DNA of 64,000 nt from Paraprevotella clara YIT 11840 (lineage in GTDB: Bacteria; Bacteroidota; Bacteroidia; Bacteroidales; Bacteroidaceae). Numbering within the stretch: the stretch's first letter is position 1; every line of letters starts with the position of its first letter. Location of the stretch: positions 62,001 through 126,000 of the forward strand of contig NZ_JH376616.1 of the NCBI RefSeq assembly GCF_000233955.1, given 5' to 3'. Position numbers and translations under genes: made by a program. Below the pieces are notes generated by a model. That model had not been told where the DNA came from. It saw nothing but the letters and a program-made list of their open reading frames with translations, and did no database searches. Shown here one piece after another: positions 19,534-28,261 of the stretch.

Positions 19534-20472
19534 ATGAGTGCAAATAATTCATTTATGGTTTTTTCGGGAACCAAATCCAAGTATCTGGCGGAAAAGATCT
19601 GTTCCAGTTTAGGATGCCCGCTCGGCAAATTGGTGATTACCCACTTTGCCGACGGAGAGTTTTCCGTATCATACGAAGAGTCTATCCGTGGACGCGACGT
19701 ATTCCTGGTACAGTCCACGTTTCCAAACTCAGACAATTTAATGGAACTCCTGCTGATGATCGATGCAGCCAAACGTGCTTCGGCTAAAAGTATCATTGCC
19801 GTCATCCCCTACTTCGGTTGGGCACGGCAGGACCGTAAGGACAAACCCCGTGTGTCCATCGGTGCGAAGCTCGTGGCGGATATGCTGAGTGTGGCCGGGA
19901 TAAACCGATTGATTACGATGGACTTGCATGCCGATCAGGAACAGGGATTCTTCGATGTGCCGGTAGACCATCTGTATGCTTCCAGCGTATTGTTGCCTTA
20001 CATCAAATCCTTAAACCTCAAGAATATCGTAATTGCGGCTCCTGATGTAGGCGGTTCGAAACGTGCAAGCACCTATTCCAAATACCTTGAATGCCCGTTG
20101 GTGCTGTGCAACAAAACACGAAGCAAGCCCAATGAAGTGGCCGACATTCAAATCATCGGCGAAATAAAGGGAGCAGACGTCATTTTGGTAGACGACATGG
20201 TAGACACTGCCGGAACCATTACCAAGGCAGCTAATCTGATGAAAGAAAAGGGAGCTGCCTCCGTGCGTGCCGTGGCCACCCATTGTATCATGTCGGGACC
20301 GGCTTCGGAACGTGTACAAGACTCTGCCCTTGAGGAACTGGTCTTCACCGACAGTATCCCTTATTCCAGCCGATGTGCCAAAGTCAAGCAAATTAGCATT
20401 GCCGACATTCTGGCTGAAACCATCAGACGGGTGGAGAATAACGAATCCATCAGTTCGCAATATCTGATTTAA
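19534..20472 (+). CDS. prs: Ribose-phosphate pyrophosphokinase (PRPP synthetase)
   Basis: 312 residues. Makes PRPP from ribose 5-phosphate and ATP for nucleotide, histidine and tryptophan synthesis. Signature segments: FADGEFSVSYEESIRGRDVFLVQS, YFGWARQDRKDKPRVS, the metal/ATP site MDLHADQEQGFF, and the PRPP loop ILVDDMVDTAGTI. Length is standard for class I enzymes. A terminator follows immediately. Confidence 0.97.
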   Translation: MSANNSFMVFSGTKSKYLAEKICSSLGCPLGKLVITHFADGEFSVSYEESIRGRDVFLVQSTFPNSDNLMELLLMIDAAKRASAKSIIAVIPYFGWARQDRKDKPRVSIGAKLVADMLSVAGINRLITMDLHADQEQGFFDVPVDHLYASSVLLPYIKSLNLKNIVIAAPDVGGSKRASTYSKYLECPLVLCNKTRSKPNEVADIQIIGEIKGADVILVDDMVDTAGTITKAANLMKEKGAASVRAVATHCIMSGPASERVQDSALEELVFTDSIPYSSRCAKVKQISIADILAETIRRVENNESISSQYLI

Positions 20473-20509
20473 CCCGTATTTTTATTAATAAATACAATAT
20501 TTCACAAGA

Positions 20510-20555
20510 AGGCCGCCACAGATTTCAAAATCAGGAATTCCGTGCGGCCTTTTTC
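20510..20555 (+). terminator. Terminator after prs
   Basis: AGGCCGC-CAC (20510-20519) pairs with GTGCGGCCT (20542-20550), with one bulge, and runs into TTTTT. It overlaps the apparent leader of the next gene. Confidence 0.8.
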
Positions 20556-20571
20556 TAACACTCACAAACTT

Positions 20572-21669
20572 ATGAAAACAAAAAATCTGTTTATATCAGG
20601 CCTCATAGGTCTTTTCGCCTCTTGCTCGTCACAGAACTGTAAAATAGAGGGAACAGTGGAAAATGCCAAGGACGGCGATACGCTGTATCTGGCACGAATG
20701 TCCGACGGTAACTTCACCCCAACCGATACGATTATACTGCATCAGGGAAAATTTACCCTCCAGGAAAAATGCGATTCTACCATCATTGCCAGTTTCTTCT
20801 TTTATGACCAAGAAAGCAATGAAGTCTACAGCAATATTTTCTTTATGGAAAAGGGAAACATTCAGTTGAATATCGGTCCGGAAGGAAGAGTGTCGGGAAC
20901 AGAAAACAACGACATCTACCAAGAAATTACAGATTCCATTTATGCCCTTCACGAGCGGATGAGCAATATTTATGCACGACAGGCTCCGTCCGATACGGCA
21001 GAATACAATCCGGATGAGAAAACGGAACAAGAACTCGTGGCTTTGGAGCAGCAATCCAACCGGTTCGTGACTGAAAGTGTGAAGAAATACATAGATAAAC
21101 CGGTCGGATATTTCCTCTTTCTTTCCTGTTATAATATGTTTACCCCGCAAGAGGTGCTCGAACTTTCACAGAAAGTATCATCACACTATAAAAACAGTAA
21201 CGCGCTGAAATACATTGAAGAAGATGCCGAAAGAAGTAATATGACCTCAAACGGACAATCCTTCATAGACATCACCATACCGTCCATGGACGGAGGCGAA
21301 CTCAAACTCTCCGACATCATCCGGGACAATAAGCTGACCTTGGTAGATTGTTGGGCCAGTTGGTGCGGCCCCTGTCGTGCAGAAATGCCGAACGTAGTGT
21401 CGCTGTATGAGAAATACCACAAGAAGGGACTCGAAATCGTGGGTATCTCATTCGATGAGGATGAAACCGCATGGAAAAATGCAGTAAAGACAATGCACAT
21501 GACTTGGCCCCAAGCTTCGGAACTCCGTTCCTGGGACAACATCATGACACAGAAGTATGGCGTAACGTCTATCCCCTATACTATTCTGATAGACAGTAAC
21601 GGTACTATCATAGGTCAACAACTCAGAGGTGAAGAACTTGAAAACACAGTCAAACAGTATTTGGAGTGA
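20572..21669 (+). CDS. TlpA-family thiol-disulfide oxidoreductase lipoprotein with DUF4369-like domain
   Basis: 365 residues from the ATG at 20572, which gives a lipoprotein signal peptide ending in LFASC. The N-terminal half (CKIEGTVENAKDGDTLYLAR) matches DUF4369, the common N-domain of Bacteroidales TlpA proteins. The C-terminal half is a thioredoxin-like AhpC/TSA domain with WCGPC at about 264-268 and TSIPYTILIDSNGTI as the cis-proline region. It probably reduces or isomerises disulfides in periplasmic or outer-membrane proteins. Monocistronic between two terminators. Confidence 0.9.
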   Translation: MKTKNLFISGLIGLFASCSSQNCKIEGTVENAKDGDTLYLARMSDGNFTPTDTIILHQGKFTLQEKCDSTIIASFFFYDQESNEVYSNIFFMEKGNIQLNIGPEGRVSGTENNDIYQEITDSIYALHERMSNIYARQAPSDTAEYNPDEKTEQELVALEQQSNRFVTESVKKYIDKPVGYFLFLSCYNMFTPQEVLELSQKVSSHYKNSNALKYIEEDAERSNMTSNGQSFIDITIPSMDGGELKLSDIIRDNKLTLVDCWASWCGPCRAEMPNVVSLYEKYHKKGLEIVGISFDEDETAWKNAVKTMHMTWPQASELRSWDNIMTQKYGVTSIPYTILIDSNGTIIGQQLRGEELENTVKQYLE

Positions 21670-21683
21670 TTTCATCAAATGTC

Positions 21684-21725
21684 AAAAAGGCCGTCTCCCA
21701 AAAGTAAGGAGGCGGCCTTTTTCTG
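21684..21725. terminator. Bidirectional terminator between convergent genes
   Basis: AAAGGCCGTCTCC pairs with GGAGGCGGCCTTT (one G-U), flanked by A runs on the left and T runs on the right, so it can serve both the TlpA gene on the + strand and the T9SS gene on the - strand. Confidence 0.85.
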
Positions 21726-21752
21726 TGTCTCATGCGAGAAGACGGAGCAAAA

Positions 21753-24700
21753 CTAACGGACAATGAGTTTCTGTGTCCTTGCGCAGCCTTCCAGCTTCAT
21801 GCTTATCAGGTAAATGCCTTGTCCATACAATCCCGTATCCGTCACGCTGCCCGGCATCACGTTACCCTGCCACAAAACACGTCCGTCCAAATCATAAACA
21901 CGCACTTCCACTTCTTCGCTTCGTGCCGAAATCACACAAATCCGCCCGTTTTGCATTGTAGCCGACAATTCCAAGTCGTGCGTCGGTACATCTGCGATTG
22001 CGTTAGGTTTATCAGAAAGCTGTACCGTGATTTCATCCGGACAATCCGTTCCGATAATGAGCGTCCCATAGTACCTTTCTTCCTCGTTGACCTCCACTTC
22101 CAAATCATAAGTACCGAGAGGCAACGCATAGGTATTCAGATAATAATAGTAATTCAGCGTCAACGTCTTACCCTCCTTAGACAAATACATAGGAAGAATA
22201 CCGGACTCCGCCACACTATTGTCGGGCATGACAAGCCAAAGCCGGAACACCCTATATTGGCTCAAATCCACTTCCACTACCTTACCTTCATCGTCTACCT
22301 CAAACGTACCCTCCAAAGGCCATAAGCGGTGGTAATTCTCACCGACAGACACTAAACCGAACTCATAGTAATGTTTACCTTTCCGAAACATCACACTTTC
22401 TTGGTTTCTGAGTGTCATCATGCTATCCACCCGAATCTCAATGAATTTAACCTGTTCTGGTTGGTTCACCATTTCGAATGTCACTGCACGGAATTCCTCC
22501 GGATTGAATTGGATATCAACTTTCACGGCCTTATCAGCTATTTCAAAATAGAGCGTATCCCTGAAACAATATTGGTAGCCCACATAACGGGCCGTGTACT
22601 TTCCGGGAGGCAAAAGGAGGGCGCCATTTATACCGTCTTGTTGTTCTATTTTTTGCCCGTCCTTGAACACGGACACCCACCCATCAAGCAATTCCTCTTG
22701 GTTTACAGTAAAGTCCACAGCACGGTAAGCACTGAAATCCATCGTCTCGGCCACGTCGTTCTCTTTGAGTTCCACACTGAAATCAACCGAAGCTTCGTGG
22801 CCATCGAGGTCACGGACATGAACCGTACCGCAGTAATCCCCCTGCGGCATCATCATGTGACCTGCGTATTCCATCGTGGAGGCACTTTTGTCCAAAGCCA
22901 TGGGGAAGTCTTCATACACACCATTTATCCACACCGTAGGCAGGGACATGTCCCATTCATCATTGCCTTTTACCCTTAGGGAGAGGCGTCTGTACCCCTC
23001 GAAAGAGACAGTTTCCTGCAACATCCCCTCATCCACCGAAACGCTTTCCGATATAGGCAAGTAGACACTATCACCATGTGCCCAACTTCCTCCCACCTCA
23101 TAACGACAGCCCCCCGGTTCCAAAAGGAATAGCGTGCAACATCCGTCCGCATCGGTCTGGGAGGATGCTTCGTAGTCGTAGTCCGCTTGCCGCAGTGTTA
23201 CGGGAAAGCCATTGGCCGGGCGACCGTTCTCATCCTTCACGAAAAACTTGATTCCATAATAATCGTCTTCATTAAAAGCATATACGATTGGGGCTTCATC
23301 CTCCTCCAAGTTAAACGATTGTTCTTTGCCAAAAGGCAAAGCCTGCTGCCCATCTGCCGTTTGCAGTCCAACGACCCAATGGTGCTCACCCGACGGCATG
23401 AGCACGTCATGAACCGCCTCCTTGTCCAACGATACCTCCACTCCGTCTATTTCGGCTTCTCCACGGAACAAATAACCGTCGGGAGCAGTCAACTTGGCCG
23501 TAAGGTATGTGCCGAAATCATATTCAAAATTCACGTCTTTTCCGTCCAAAACAATATTGTCTTCCTGTACGCCGAGGATGTCCTTCGTTGTATTACTAAA
23601 TAGAAGGGACATGCTTGCATTGGTATATTCCTTTTCTATAAGAACGCCATATACAATATCATCGCCATCTTCTGTGCCACTTCTTGGAAATGCATCCCAT
23701 CCCCCGCCATTGTAGTGTAATCGTGAGGAACGCGACAATATACGTTTTGCATTAGAAGTACCTATTTCCTTTGTGTTTTTCAGCCTGACTGTCAGCAGTG
23801 TCGTACCGACCAGATTCACATCTTCTACAACATCTTCATCCAAAACCTGAATACTCTTTGTCTCCGGAGGATAAAACGGCTTCTCATAATCGGGATCATA
23901 GTCATAATCACCGGGCATGACGTAAATTTCGCAAAAACCGCTTGCATCAGTGGCAAGGTCAACATCTAAACGAGGATTGTCTGCCGAACGCAAATTTACG
24001 GACAAATTCTCCATGGCCGACCCGTCACGATCCGTAAACAGGAATCTCAGCGCACGGCTTTGGCTCAAATCAATATCCACGGTCACGTCTTTATTGACGA
24101 CCTGATAGGCTACGCTATAGGGAAAGTAACCCGGCGCCATGAACTCCATGGTGTAATATCCCGGAGTACGGTAAACGGCAATGAACTTCTCAGCCGCAAT
24201 TCCGTCAATTGTAGCATGCTCCACCGCAGCTCCACCGTGCCCCTTGATATTCCCTAAAGACACTTTGTATTTTCCGTTTTTCGGGGCGATAGGCACAATG
24301 CCTTTCTCTTCTTCCAAGTTGACCTCTCCACTACAATCACCGAATACCTTGGTGTTAAACTCCCAGGATATGGCAGGAGCATCCCACCAAAAAGAAAGGA
24401 TTCCATCATCTCCCATTGTTTTATACGTAGCGCCAGAGCTGCCCTTTGTAGAGACTTTCAAATCACTGCCTTTTACCTGCGCGACTTCCTCATCTGAAAG
24501 CCCCACCAGTTGGAACGTCACATAATAACCGTCCAAACTCACATTAACGGCAGAGGATATACCATCCCAAGAAAAACGCACTGTCTCATAATTATAGTCT
24601 TTATAATACCGGAACGAATAGGTACCCGAACTTCCCAACCCTTTTATTACAAAATCACCATTGGCATCAGTATCAAAGCTTTCGTTGTCGAACTGCACCG

Positions 24701-24812
24701 ACAACCCACTTACCACAGCTCCCCGTTGGTCGGTCACATGAACCGTAACATCCCGTCCGAAAGTAGCCAAAGAGACCAGTAGCAGCATACATATCAAATA
24801 AAATTGCTTCAT
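21753..24812 (-). CDS. Large secreted protein with repeated prealbumin-like (Cna-B/carboxypeptidase-regulatory) domains and T9SS sorting domain
   Basis: 1019 residues. Signal peptide of about 19 residues. Then a series of beta-sandwich modules recognisable by recurring D-A-D/N-G turns: DTDANGDFVIKGL, DASGFCEIYVMPGDY, TDADGCCTLFLLEPGG. The last ~75 residues (EVRVYDLDGRVLWQGNV ... YLISMKLEG ... QKLIVR) form a type A T9SS C-terminal sorting domain, which directs export across the outer membrane and often surface attachment. No enzymatic motif was seen; an adhesin or structural surface protein is a plausible guess. Transcribed alone with an approximately 300-base leader that contains a nested-hairpin element (24943-25039). 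Confidence 0.75.
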   Translation of the reverse strand: MKQFYLICMLLLVSLATFGRDVTVHVTDQRGAVVSGLSVQFDNESFDTDANGDFVIKGLGSSGTYSFRYYKDYNYETVRFSWDGISSAVNVSLDGYYVTFQLVGLSDEEVAQVKGSDLKVSTKGSSGATYKTMGDDGILSFWWDAPAISWEFNTKVFGDCSGEVNLEEEKGIVPIAPKNGKYKVSLGNIKGHGGAAVEHATIDGIAAEKFIAVYRTPGYYTMEFMAPGYFPYSVAYQVVNKDVTVDIDLSQSRALRFLFTDRDGSAMENLSVNLRSADNPRLDVDLATDASGFCEIYVMPGDYDYDPDYEKPFYPPETKSIQVLDEDVVEDVNLVGTTLLTVRLKNTKEIGTSNAKRILSRSSRLHYNGGGWDAFPRSGTEDGDDIVYGVLIEKEYTNASMSLLFSNTTKDILGVQEDNIVLDGKDVNFEYDFGTYLTAKLTAPDGYLFRGEAEIDGVEVSLDKEAVHDVLMPSGEHHWVVGLQTADGQQALPFGKEQSFNLEEDEAPIVYAFNEDDYYGIKFFVKDENGRPANGFPVTLRQADYDYEASSQTDADGCCTLFLLEPGGCRYEVGGSWAHGDSVYLPISESVSVDEGMLQETVSFEGYRRLSLRVKGNDEWDMSLPTVWINGVYEDFPMALDKSASTMEYAGHMMMPQGDYCGTVHVRDLDGHEASVDFSVELKENDVAETMDFSAYRAVDFTVNQEELLDGWVSVFKDGQKIEQQDGINGALLLPPGKYTARYVGYQYCFRDTLYFEIADKAVKVDIQFNPEEFRAVTFEMVNQPEQVKFIEIRVDSMMTLRNQESVMFRKGKHYYEFGLVSVGENYHRLWPLEGTFEVDDEGKVVEVDLSQYRVFRLWLVMPDNSVAESGILPMYLSKEGKTLTLNYYYYLNTYALPLGTYDLEVEVNEEERYYGTLIIGTDCPDEITVQLSDKPNAIADVPTHDLELSATMQNGRICVISARSEEVEVRVYDLDGRVLWQGNVMPGSVTDTGLYGQGIYLISMKLEGCARTQKLIVR

Positions 24813-24942
24813 TTTCTTATGAATTTAATTAATAATGTGATGAATAAACACCATTGCCCTACACAGGATAAGGGCATGAGTCCAAAACGGAAGGAAGACA
24901 ATAAAAAAGCGTGGACTCTTCACTTTGTCTGTCTTTTCAGGT

Positions 24943-25039
24943 ATCGCCAAACACCATTGCTATCAAACAAGTAAAAGCCCACGCCTGAGGCGTGAGCATC
25001 AACTTTTACTCTTGATAGCTATTTCTAAAATTTGGCGAT
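24943..25039 (-). ncRNA. Nested-hairpin leader element, copy 1
   Basis: Four stacked helices inside 97 bases: ATCGCCAAA (24943) with TTTGGCGAT (25031); GCTATCAA (24959) with TTGATAGC (25012); AGTAAAAG (24970) with CTTTTACT (25003); CACGCC-TGA-GGCGTG (24980-24994). All pairings are perfect. It lies 130 bases before the start of the T9SS protein gene and downstream of its probable promoter, so it should be in the 5' leader on the - strand. Similar architecture is seen at 56810 and 46938. Confidence 0.55.
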
Positions 25040-25127
25040 TTTGAAAAAACAAGAATAAAGCTAACGCTTTTTATCTATATGTCTGTATTCTGTCTTGCTA
25101 CATAGGCTATACGATTTATATTATGTG

Positions 25128-25135
25128 CAAAGTTA
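25128..25135 (-). promoter_or_regulatory. -7 element of the T9SS protein gene
   Basis: On the - strand TAACTTTG matches TAnnTTTG; the expected start of transcription is near 25124, giving a leader of about 310 bases. The -33 region is only weakly conserved. Confidence 0.5.
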
Positions 25136-25270
25136 ATACTTTTTTTATGACAAGAAAACTTTTACCGTACAGAAAATTGGATCGATACAATGCTTGTCTT
25201 TCCGAAGTTTTTCCGGAACACGTTCTTTTCGGGGGTAACAGGATGTATTCCCCAAAGGGTTTACAAAAAA

Positions 25271-25341
25271 CTCTTTCATCTTTCATATTATCGGATAACG
25301 CACTATCATACAATATATTACAAGATGAAAGATAGAAAGAG
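25271..25341. other. Palindrome in non-coding gap
   Basis: ACTCTTTC-ATCTTTCAT pairs with ATGAAAGAT-A-GAAAGAGT with a single bulge, around a loop of roughly 35 bases. No gene is recognisable in 24813-25651; besides this palindrome the gap holds the copy 1 leader element, repeat copy B, alternative hairpins at 25452-25533 and the phosphorylase terminator. Confidence 0.5.
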
Positions 25342-25375
25342 TATCTTTCAGGCTTCTTTCATTGCAGAGAGCGAT

Positions 25376-25445
25376 AAAAAGTTCTCAGCCAAATGATTTT
25401 TCAATCTCAAGCGAACGATTTTTCATTCTGCGCCAAACGAAATGA
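25376..25445. repeat. Dispersed palindromic repeat, copy B (degenerate)
   Basis: Carries the family words TTCTCAGCCAAATGA, TTTTTCAATCTCAAGCGAACGA and TGCGCCAAACGAA in succession. The units are in the same orientation and do not form a long perfect stem here, unlike copies A, C and D. Confidence 0.55.
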
Positions 25446-25451
25446 AACGTA

Positions 25452-25533
25452 GCTGAAGGGTTCCTGAAACATCCTTCAGCCTGTAATACCAATATTATGA
25501 AAGGCTTACAGTATAACCTGAAAGATGAAGGAT
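25452..25533. other. Mutually exclusive hairpins
   Basis: CCTTCAGC (25473-25480) can pair with the upstream GCTGAAGG (25452-25459). The overlapping ATCCTTCA (25471-25478) can pair with the downstream TGAAGGAT (25526-25533), which encloses CTGTAA/TTACAG and is followed by ATTTTT. The two folds exclude each other, as in attenuators. Confidence 0.4.
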
Positions 25534-25572
25534 ATTTTTGCAAAAATCCTGGGTAGGAAGATTTTAAAGAAA

Positions 25573-25618
25573 AATCCCGGATGCACGACGTGTTCGTATG
25601 ACGTAGACATCCGGGATT
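25573..25618 (-). terminator. Terminator of the glycogen phosphorylase unit
   Basis: AATCCCGGATG (25573-25583) pairs perfectly with CATCCGGGATT (25608-25618); on the - strand the hairpin is followed by TTTTTCTTT. Lies 34 bases behind the phosphorylase stop. Confidence 0.88.
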
Positions 25619-25651
25619 CGTTTATTGGGACAAGTCCTTTTTCAGAACCTA

Positions 25652-28216
25652 TCAATTAAACCATTTCACATAGCAGAAGTCCTGACGGTGAGGCAGGTCC
25701 TTATTTTTCGGGAACATACGGTATGCCACCTTGAAACTTCCGGCATTATTGATGGAATGAACCACCTCGAAAGTAAACAGGTCACCCTCTCTCTTCACTA
25801 CCTCCAACGGTTCTACCGAATAAATATGATCTTTACCATCTGCATCTGTGTGCAAAGTAACCAGTTCTACTCCAATAGCATCATCCAACCCTTTTTCGTC
25901 TATCACGATACGAATCGTATAATCCTTCCCGCTTTCAATCGTTCCGTTTATTAATTCGTCACACTTGTCAGCCGATACGACTTCTATCTGATCCCACTTA
26001 GAGGCTACGGTTTCTTTCCATGCCGCAATTTCCTTTGCCTTGGCATAGTTGTCGGCAGCCAAAACCTTAAAGCGGGCAGCTTCTTTATTGTAGAACTTCG
26101 AATAATAGTCGTCCAACTGCCGCTTCATCGTATAATGGGGAGCAATGTGGGCTATTGAGTTCTTGATGGTCTTAACCCATCCGGCAGAATATCCCTTGCT
26201 GTTGCGCGCATAGTACAATGGCAGAATCTCGTTTTCCAACAAGCTATAGATAGTTGCCGCATCCAACTGATCCTGATAGGCTTGATTGTCATACGTACGT
26301 TTCTCTGTCAAAGCCCATCCGGCACCCTCACGATAGCCTTCGAGCCACCATCCGTCGAGCACAGACAAGTTCAGCACACCGTTCATCAAAGCTTTTTCAC
26401 CCGATGTTCCACTGGCCTCCAACGGACGCGTCGGGGTGTTCATCCAGATATCGACACCACTTACTAAACGACGCGCCAACTGCATGTCATAGTTCTCCAG
26501 GAATATGATTTTACCCAAGAATTCAGGCCGCTGCGAGATTTCATAAATCTTTTTAATCAATCCCTGTCCCGCTCCATCGGCAGGATGAGCCTTACCGGTA
26601 TAGAGGAACTGAACAGGATAGTGCGGATTATTCACAATCTTGGCCAGGCGGTCGAGGTCGGTGAAAAGCAAATGCGCTCTCTTGTATGTGGCAAAACGAC
26701 GTCCGAAACCTATCAGCAAGGCATTGGGATTGATTTTGTCCATCAAAGAAATCACACGTGAGGGATCTCCCTGATTCTTCAACCAGCTATCACGGAACTT
26801 TTCACGGATATAGTGGATCAGTTTCGTCTTCAACTCCATACGGGTTTTCCAAATCTCCTCATCCGAGACGTCAAAAATAGCTTCCCAAATGCTTTCGTTA
26901 CTTTGGTCCTTCATGAAGTCTTTGTCGAAATGCTTCCGGTAAAGTCTTTGCCATGATGTCGAAGCCCACGTGGGGAAGTGCACACCGTTAGTTACGTAAC
27001 CTACATGGCTTTCTTCCGGGAAATAGCCTTTCCATATATTAGCAAACATCTGTTGAGACACTTTTCCATGAAGCCAACTTACGCCGTTCACTTCTTGGCA
27101 TGTGTTACATGCAAAAGTCGACATACAAAAACGTTCCGAATGGTCATCAGGATTCTGACGTCCCATACCAATCAACTCATCCCACGAAATGCCCAAAACC
27201 GACGCATAACCGCTCATATACTTGCTGAACAATCCCTCGTCGAAATAGTCGTGACCGGCTGGAACCGGAGTATGCACCGTATAAAGAGAAGAGGCACGAA
27301 CCAATTCCAATGCCTGATTGAAAGAAAGTCCTTCCTGTACATAATCCAATAAGCGTTGGATGTTACACAAAGCGGCATGGCCTTCATTACAGTGGTATAT
27401 ATCCTTATGAATACCCAGTTTCTTCAACGTAAGTACGCCACCGATACCCAATAGTATCTCCTGTTTCAGACGGTTCTCCCAATCGCCGCCGTAGAGGGCA
27501 TGGGTTATAGGCCGGTCGAATTCAGAATTCATATTGTTATCGGTATCCAAAAGATACAATTTAATACGTCCTACATTCACTCTCCATACGGAAGCGTATA
27601 CCTTATAATTCAAATAAGGTACTTCTACAATCATCGGGTTGCCATCGGCATCCAGTTGACGTTCAATCGGCAGGCTACCGAAATTCTGTGCTTCGTAATT
27701 TGCAATCTGCTGTCCATCCATGGACAAAGTCTGCGTAAAATAACCATAACGATAAAGGAAACCGACTGCACACATATCTACGTTGCTATCGGAAGCCTCT
27801 TTCAGATAATCGCCGGCCAATACTCCCAAACCACCGGAATATATCTTCAACACGTGATTCAGACCGTACTCCATACAGAAATAAGCTACAGACGGACGTG
27901 TCTTGTCCGGCTCTACGTCCATGTATTCACGGAATGCGGCATATACGTCGTTCATTTTACGTACGACCGAACTGTCTTTCGACAATTCCTCCATCTTCTC
28001 ATAGCTGAGACGTTCCAGCAGCAACACCGGATTTTGTCCCACTTCGTCAAACAAGTCTTCATCCAAACTGCGGAACAGCACGCGAGCATCATGGTTCCAC
28101 GCCCACCACATATTACGAGCTAACTCTTCGAGTTTATCCAGCTCTTTGGGAATCCTTGACTTTACATCCACTTGTTTCCAATTTGCTCCATTAGAACAAC
28201 TTGCTTTAATTTTCAT
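25652..28216 (-). CDS. glgP: Alpha-glucan (glycogen) phosphorylase, GT35
   Basis: 854 residues. Releases glucose 1-phosphate from glycogen or maltodextrin with pyridoxal phosphate. The N-terminal ~110 residues ([21 protein letters not shown]) match the DUF3417 domain of the 'alpha-glucan family phosphorylases'. [10 protein letters not shown] and CNEGHAAL follow, and the PLP lysine lies in [14 protein letters not shown]. Shorter at the core than the Maltodextrin/E. coli GlgP type. Adjacent to the glycogen synthase gene with 45 bases between, probably one operon for glycogen turnover. Confidence 0.93.
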   Translation of the reverse strand: MKIKASCSNGANWKQVDVKSRIPKELDKLEELARNMWWAWNHDARVLFRSLDEDLFDEVGQNPVLLLERLSYEKMEELSKDSSVVRKMNDVYAAFREYMDVEPDKTRPSVAYFCMEYGLNHVLKIYSGGLGVLAGDYLKEASDSNVDMCAVGFLYRYGYFTQTLSMDGQQIANYEAQNFGSLPIERQLDADGNPMIVEVPYLNYKVYASVWRVNVGRIKLYLLDTDNNMNSEFDRPITHALYGGDWENRLKQEILLGIGGVLTLKKLGIHKDIYHCNEGHAALCNIQRLLDYVQEGLSFNQALELVRASSLYTVHTPVPAGHDYFDEGLFSKYMSGYASVLGISWDELIGMGRQNPDDHSERFCMSTFACNTCQEVNGVSWLHGKVSQQMFANIWKGYFPEESHVGYVTNGVHFPTWASTSWQRLYRKHFDKDFMKDQSNESIWEAIFDVSDEEIWKTRMELKTKLIHYIREKFRDSWLKNQGDPSRVISLMDKINPNALLIGFGRRFATYKRAHLLFTDLDRLAKIVNNPHYPVQFLYTGKAHPADGAGQGLIKKIYEISQRPEFLGKIIFLENYDMQLARRLVSGVDIWMNTPTRPLEASGTSGEKALMNGVLNLSVLDGWWLEGYREGAGWALTEKRTYDNQAYQDQLDAATIYSLLENEILPLYYARNSKGYSAGWVKTIKNSIAHIAPHYTMKRQLDDYYSKFYNKEAARFKVLAADNYAKAKEIAAWKETVASKWDQIEVVSADKCDELINGTIESGKDYTIRIVIDEKGLDDAIGVELVTLHTDADGKDHIYSVEPLEVVKREGDLFTFEVVHSINNAGSFKVAYRMFPKNKDLPHRQDFCYVKWFN

Positions 28217-28261
28217 AGACTCTCAAATTAAATTTATAAAATATATTTGCAATATTCATGT

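Noticed and set aside
25123-25335. 70-codon frame in the 25-kb gap
   Set aside because: Overlaps the probable promoter and a palindrome; sequence looks random.
24813-25651. CRISPR-like array suspected from repeated palindromic words
   Set aside because: Units are irregularly spaced, of mixed orientation and without uniform spacers.
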